Shown piece after piece: positions 7,085-10,412 of a stretch of 10,412 nt of DNA (position 1 is its first letter; each line of letters opens with the position of its first letter). Source of the DNA: Thalassiosira profunda (taxonomy: Eukaryota > Bacillariophyta > Thalassiosirophyceae > Thalassiosirales > Thalassiosiraceae). The stretch is from the NCBI GenBank assembly GCA_036939355.1, contig JALLAP010000869.1, positions 1 to 10,412 of the forward strand, written 5' to 3'. The position numbers and the translations under genes are program-made. The notes beneath the pieces were generated by a model that did no database searches, was not told where the DNA came from, and was given only the letters and a program-made list of their open reading frames with translations.

Positions 7085-7522
7085 GCGCGCTGCAACAAAC
7101 GAATCGATGCCATGTGTGAGGTGTGAGCACTCGCAAAATGCCCATCATGCGTCGAGCGGCACCCATTGATGGCCGCAAGAGGGCGGAAGAAGGTCAGATT
7201 CGATTGATGGGGGTCTTCTCAGAGGTCCGGAGGAGGTTTTGCGGAGCAGTTCGTGAAATCGGATCGGGACATGATCGTATTGGGGAACATTGGGTGGGGG
7301 CGCTGAGCGCGCTGCAGAGATGGGAATTTAGATGACGATGCAAGGGAGAGGGTGTTTGGGCGTAACGAGGAGCCGCTGTACTCGGAATACGCGTGAGAGA
7401 CGCTGCAGGTGGAGAGGACACACACCCGAAAGATCTGTCGATTCTCGTCAGCAAGTGCGGGCGCGAGTCGCGAGCGGAAAAAGTCGCCGAGCCGAGTGAA
7501 GCAAGACGAGGGCCTGCCCAAG

Positions 7523-10308
7523 ATGTGCGATCGTGCTGCCAATGCCATGTTGGAGGAGGAGGAGAGGGTGTGCTGCGATCTGGAATATCTGAAGTCGGGG
7601 TTGGGGAAAAATCAGCTTCGACGCTCAGTGGATGCCCTCGATGCTTGTCTGAAGCACGCGCGCCGGCATTCTCCAAACGATGCCGAGGAGCTCGTGAGCC
7701 TGAGCCACCGTCTCGTTGTCGCGCTCGCGCTGCTTCTCCCAGACGAGCAGAGGTCAATTCTTAGATTGACCTCTGCAGACGAGGATGACACGAAACGCGT
7801 CCTCTTGTTCCACCACATTTTGGTTCAAAGCGCGAGGTACGTCCAAAATTCCCCGGTAGCCGACGAGGAGGTCAAGCTGGAATGTGCCGGGGCTGAGGCA
7901 GAGGCAAATTACCTCCTGGACGAGCTGGCAGACTCGTTCGAATACACGGAGGTCCTCCCGGTCTTCATGGCGATGCAGGCCACCAACATCGCCGTGCCCA
8001 TCATCGAGAGGGGCAAGGAGATCTTCGACAGCGATCGGGAGACGCTGGAGCCGATCCAGATGTGCGTCTACGATATGCTGCACCACATCAACGAAAGCAT
8101 CGTCAACGGAGCCAGCGCTGAGGCCTTCAAGCAGGGGCATCTCACACTCCGGCACGCACTCGGGGTCGCGATTAAGAAGCTCACGGGAAAAACACCCAAC
8201 CTCGGCGATGGCTTGGCTCTGTTCACTCTCATCGTTGTGATGAACTTTGCTACCCCGGAGTGCAAGAACTACGTCTGCCGTAACAGCGATTGGACGAACA
8301 AGATGAGCCTGCTGAACGCATGCATCGCGGCGTGGCTCAAATCGTTTGCCACCTTGGTCGACAAAGACGCCGGCCTTGTCAACTCCACACATCGCGGTCC
8401 GGATGGAGCAGTGGCAGGCATCGGCCTCATTGATCGACTGTTCTTTGTCTCAAAGTCGAACAAGTCCAAGAATGGCGAGGTGCAGGATATGGACGAAGTG
8501 CTCACGAATGGCCGTGTGGACAAGACCGATGTGCATCTGAGCTGCGCGTGCAACCTCCTTGCAAAGGTGGTGTACATCAAATTGGACCCAGAGGGCAAGC
8601 GCCCATCCATCTTGGCCACCGGAGCGCCGGTCCGCGACAACTTGTTCCAGCAACCGGAGGCAATGATTTCGCCCTATGCCGAGTTTCCCGGCTGCTGTGA
8701 GTGTTTCTCGCGCTGCCTGTTGTTTTTATCTGCGCCTACACTTCGCTCACCCGATATTTCCTCCCCTTAGTGCCTCACTCGGAGATGTGGATGAAGAAGC
8801 ACTTCATGCTGGCAAGGTACGTCGCTGAAGAATTCCGGGCAATGAGCCAAACGATGAATCTAGCCTACTCTGTGGTGAACGGCCCCACAGCTTCGATCAA
8901 CTCGGAAGCTGCCGAGAAGTGGGTGCTACTCCACGAGATGACGCCGGAAGAACATGCTGCATTCAGGGAATTGGTCGCCGAGGCGATGGCTGCCAATAGC
9001 AAGAAGGGCGGCGAAGAGACGGCTCTGTTGCTCCTCCTTGCCAAGGCGATGGAGAAGAAGGGATGGGACGAGGCGAAGCTTTCGCCGGAGATGAAGAAGG
9101 AGTTCTCTCGCTTTCTCCGCAAAGACGACTACAACGGCGTTGGCGGAAGAGACAAGCTCGTCCAGAACATGAAGAGCAGGCGAAGTGGCTGGGCTGCCTG
9201 CCAAGCACAGACTTCCTTGCTCGCTGCCTTCCGGGAGACGGCAACGAAGGAAGAGATTGTCGACGTGATCTCTCAGGAAGTGCTCCGCCTTCTTCCTCCA
9301 GAGCCCCGTGCTGCGTTCGATCGACTGGCGAAAGAGCAGTACGACGGCAACGACGCGCTTTTGCTGCAGAAGTTGGAGAGCAGGCACGTCGGCTTTGGCG
9401 CTTGCCAAGCACAGAATTCCTTGCTCGCTGCCTTTCGGGAAACGGCAACGAAGGAAGAGATTGTCGACGTGATCTCTGTCGAAGTGCTCCGCCTTCTTCC
9501 ACCAGAGCCCCGTGCTGCGTTCGATCGACTGGCGAAAGAGCAGTACGACAGCGACGACGCGCTTCTGATGCAGAAGTTGGAGAGCAAGCGCGGTGGTTTA
9601 TTGAACGGCAGCATGGAGGTTTGCCACGCACAGACTCGCCTGCTTACTGCCTTCCGGGAGACTGCGACGAAGGAAGAGATTGTGGACGTGATCTCGGAGG
9701 AGACACTACGTCAGCTTCCCGACGAGCCCCGTGCCGCGTTCGATCGACTATCGCGAGAGAAGTACGATAGCAACGACGCGCTTCTGCAAAAGTTGAAGAA
9801 TAGGCATGCAAATCTCTACCAAAGACACCAACGCCCGAAATGCACCGACCTGTCTCAACGCCCGAAATGCACCCACGAAGGTGGCTGCCCAAACTTTGCA
9901 CGTGTGCGTGGCCTCTGTGAGACGCACGCATATCCAAAGTTCGCCCAGCAGAGGCTCGCTCGGCAGAAGGCACGGAGGCAAGAGAAGAAAAGAGCTGCCA
10001 AGAAGAGGCCCTTGAGTGACATCACGAACACACGTCGTGAAGTGATCCGCAATCGCCCTCTTTCTGCAATGAGCAATCGGGACGCGAGCCCCAGATTCGT
10101 CTACTCTGAACCAAACGGGGAAATCTCTCTTTCCCTGAGCGAGCATCGTCTGAAATCTCCGCCTCCATCAACCTTCCGCGCAGTCAACACGGTGGAACCC
10201 GCTGAGGAGAGCTTCTTCTCTGGAATGCCTGGAACAACACCCGCCAAAATCGGCCCGGAGGCTGATCTAGATCGCATCGGCCCGTTGGATTGCAATTCAT
10301 TTTGCTAA
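7523..10308 (+). CDS. Unrecognised 903-residue protein with tandem repeats, a small zinc finger and D-box-like motifs (two exons)
   Basis: I do not recognise the family. Exon 1 is 7523-8696, the intron is 8697-8770 and exon 2 is 8771-10308, joined in phase 1 to make a Leu codon. The start is the first ATG after an in-frame TGA at 7394-7396, with A at -3; ATG 7547 is the alternative. Residues 1-392 look helical and globular with no motif I can name. Residues 527-594, 595-662 and 663-734 are three near-identical repeats with the core ATKEEIVDVIS and PRAAFDRL. Stretches at 449-464 and 496-528 resemble the second half of a unit and look like older copies. Residues 758-777 form C-x5-C-x9-C-x2-H, like the small WRKY19-type fingers common in stramenopiles. 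Residues 786-804 are strongly basic, a possible nuclear signal. RPLSDITN (804-811) and RPLSAMSN (820-827) resemble cyclin destruction boxes. The C-terminus has Ser-Pro sites. A nuclear regulated protein is possible; this is inference. Confidence 0.8.
7747..7776. repeat. Perfect 12-bp inverted repeat with 6-nt loop inside the coding exon
   Basis: GCAGAGGTCAAT at 7747-7758 is followed by TCTTAG and then by its exact reverse complement at 7765-7776. It lies inside exon 1 of the repeat-protein gene, in a stretch coding for EQRSILRLTSA. It could form a stable hairpin in the mRNA. Confidence 0.85.
8697..8770 (+). other. Intron of the repeat-protein gene (74 nt)
   Basis: The donor GTGAGT at 8697-8702 is a full consensus match and the acceptor is CCCCTTAG at 8763-8770 after a pyrimidine-rich tract. 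The exon 1 frame would stop exactly at the acceptor TAG if unspliced. Splicing moves into the frame that stays open to 10308. Confidence 0.9.
9175..9798 (+). repeat. Three in-frame tandem repeats of 204, 204 and 216 nt
   Basis: The units are 9175-9378, 9379-9582 and 9583-9798. Units 1 and 2 are about 90% identical at the DNA level by eye, with most differences in the first 27 nt. Unit 3 is more diverged, has five extra codons near its start and lacks one codon near its end. Lengths are multiples of three, so the frame is kept. Confidence 0.95.
9829..9873 (+). repeat. In-frame 27-nt duplication before the zinc finger
   Basis: An identical 18-mer, CAACGCCCGAAATGCACC, occurs at 9829-9846 and 9856-9873. 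It gives two copies of QRPKCT nine residues apart. Only the second Cys is followed by the remaining zinc-binding residues. Confidence 0.9.
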
Positions 10309-10412
10309 TCGAAAATTCGCCTTTGCTTCACATATTTACGAGGGTGGCTAAGGGAGAGGAGAGTCGAGGAGGTTGGCTCGTCGAATCGCACTCATAAACC
10401 ATCAATCTAAAA
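10309..10412 (+). other. 3' flank of the repeat-protein gene, ending in an 18-nt repeat copy
   Basis: These 104 nt follow the TAA stop. Nothing coding is seen. The last 18 bases (10395-10412) match 6803-6820 exactly, which suggests that the sequence ends at a dispersed repeat. Confidence 0.6.

Larger units (their letters stand above)
6730..7522. other. Divergent intergenic region between the coiled-coil gene and the repeat-protein gene
   Basis: About 790 nt with no well-supported gene. It holds an AT-richer part (6730-6960), a GC-rich tandem repeat (6989-7084) and a leader-like part up to 7522. It probably contains both promoters and an unidentified 5' exon of the minus-strand gene. Short open frames here (51 codons on the minus strand from about 7112, 66 codons on the plus strand from 7138) have no features that convince me. 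Confidence 0.45.

Noticed and set aside
6876..7178. Minus-strand open frame as the missing first exon of the coiled-coil gene
   Set aside because: Its possible donors are phase 1 while the available acceptors need phase 0 or 2, so it cannot be joined in frame.
7123..7335. Small plus-strand open frame (66 codons from ATG 7138)
   Set aside because: There is no motif, the composition is unconvincing, and it could not be linked to the downstream gene.
8963..9631. Minus-strand open frame with repeats, antisense to the tandem-repeat domain
   Set aside because: Its repeats are the complement of the real in-frame plus-strand repeats; no independent evidence.
1..10412. CRISPR array, transposase, tRNA or rRNA genes
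   Set aside because: None seen; the repeats present are coding, assembly-made or simple tandem duplications.

Overview
The window looks like nuclear DNA from an alga with a red-lineage secondary plastid, most likely a diatom. The main evidence is the two N-terminal presequences. The dihydrouridine synthase has a hydrophobic signal followed by A-A-A|F-T-P, a near-perfect ASAFAP-type plastid motif, and the ABC1 kinase has a similar A-L-A|L-A-P site. Introns are short (74, 91 and about 94 nt) with GTGAGT/GTGAGC donors, codons are GC-rich, and untranslated leaders are CA-rich. The genus is inference (a Thalassiosira-like centric diatom would fit) and was not tested.

Layout. (1) Positions 1-834, minus strand: the 5' part of a spliced PAN3 gene (poly(A)-nuclease regulatory subunit), running off the left edge. 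It has an N-terminal PAM2-like peptide and the start of the pseudokinase domain. (2) 835-1135: divergent intergenic region with a CA-rich tract. (3) 1136-3478, plus: a single-exon ABC1/UbiB-family atypical kinase with a plastid presequence. (4) 3479-3806: short spacer with a decayed tandem copy of the kinase gene's 3' end, a possible uORF and a CA-rich leader. (5) 3807-5670, plus: a plastid-targeted DusA-type tRNA-dihydrouridine synthase, artificially split by an N and a 72-nt duplicated flank. (6) 5856 to about 6729, minus: an unrecognised coiled-coil and Ser/Pro-rich protein gene with one intron, an apparent frameshift and a KEN motif; its 5' end is unresolved and it carries a second N with a 72-nt duplication. 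(7) About 6730-7522: intergenic, with a GC-rich tandem repeat. (8) 7523-10308, plus: a two-exon gene for an unrecognised 903-residue protein. It has three near-identical repeats of 68-72 residues, two older degenerate units, a C-x5-C-x9-C-x2-H finger, a basic stretch and two D-box-like motifs.

The genes do not form an operon-like system; this is ordinary eukaryotic gene-by-gene layout. PAN3 belongs to cytoplasmic mRNA deadenylation. The kinase and Dus are both predicted to act in the plastid (quinone/lipid homeostasis and tRNA modification). The most unusual locus is the divergent pair at the right. One protein carries a KEN motif and a coiled coil; the other carries expanding repeats, a small zinc finger and D-box-like motifs. 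Both can be read as candidate APC/C substrates or nuclear regulators, but that is inference from short motifs.

The sequence has assembly defects. Both N characters are flanked by exact 72-nt direct copies, and removing 73 nt restores the Dus reading frame. The right edge ends in an 18-nt sequence that also occurs internally at 6803-6820.
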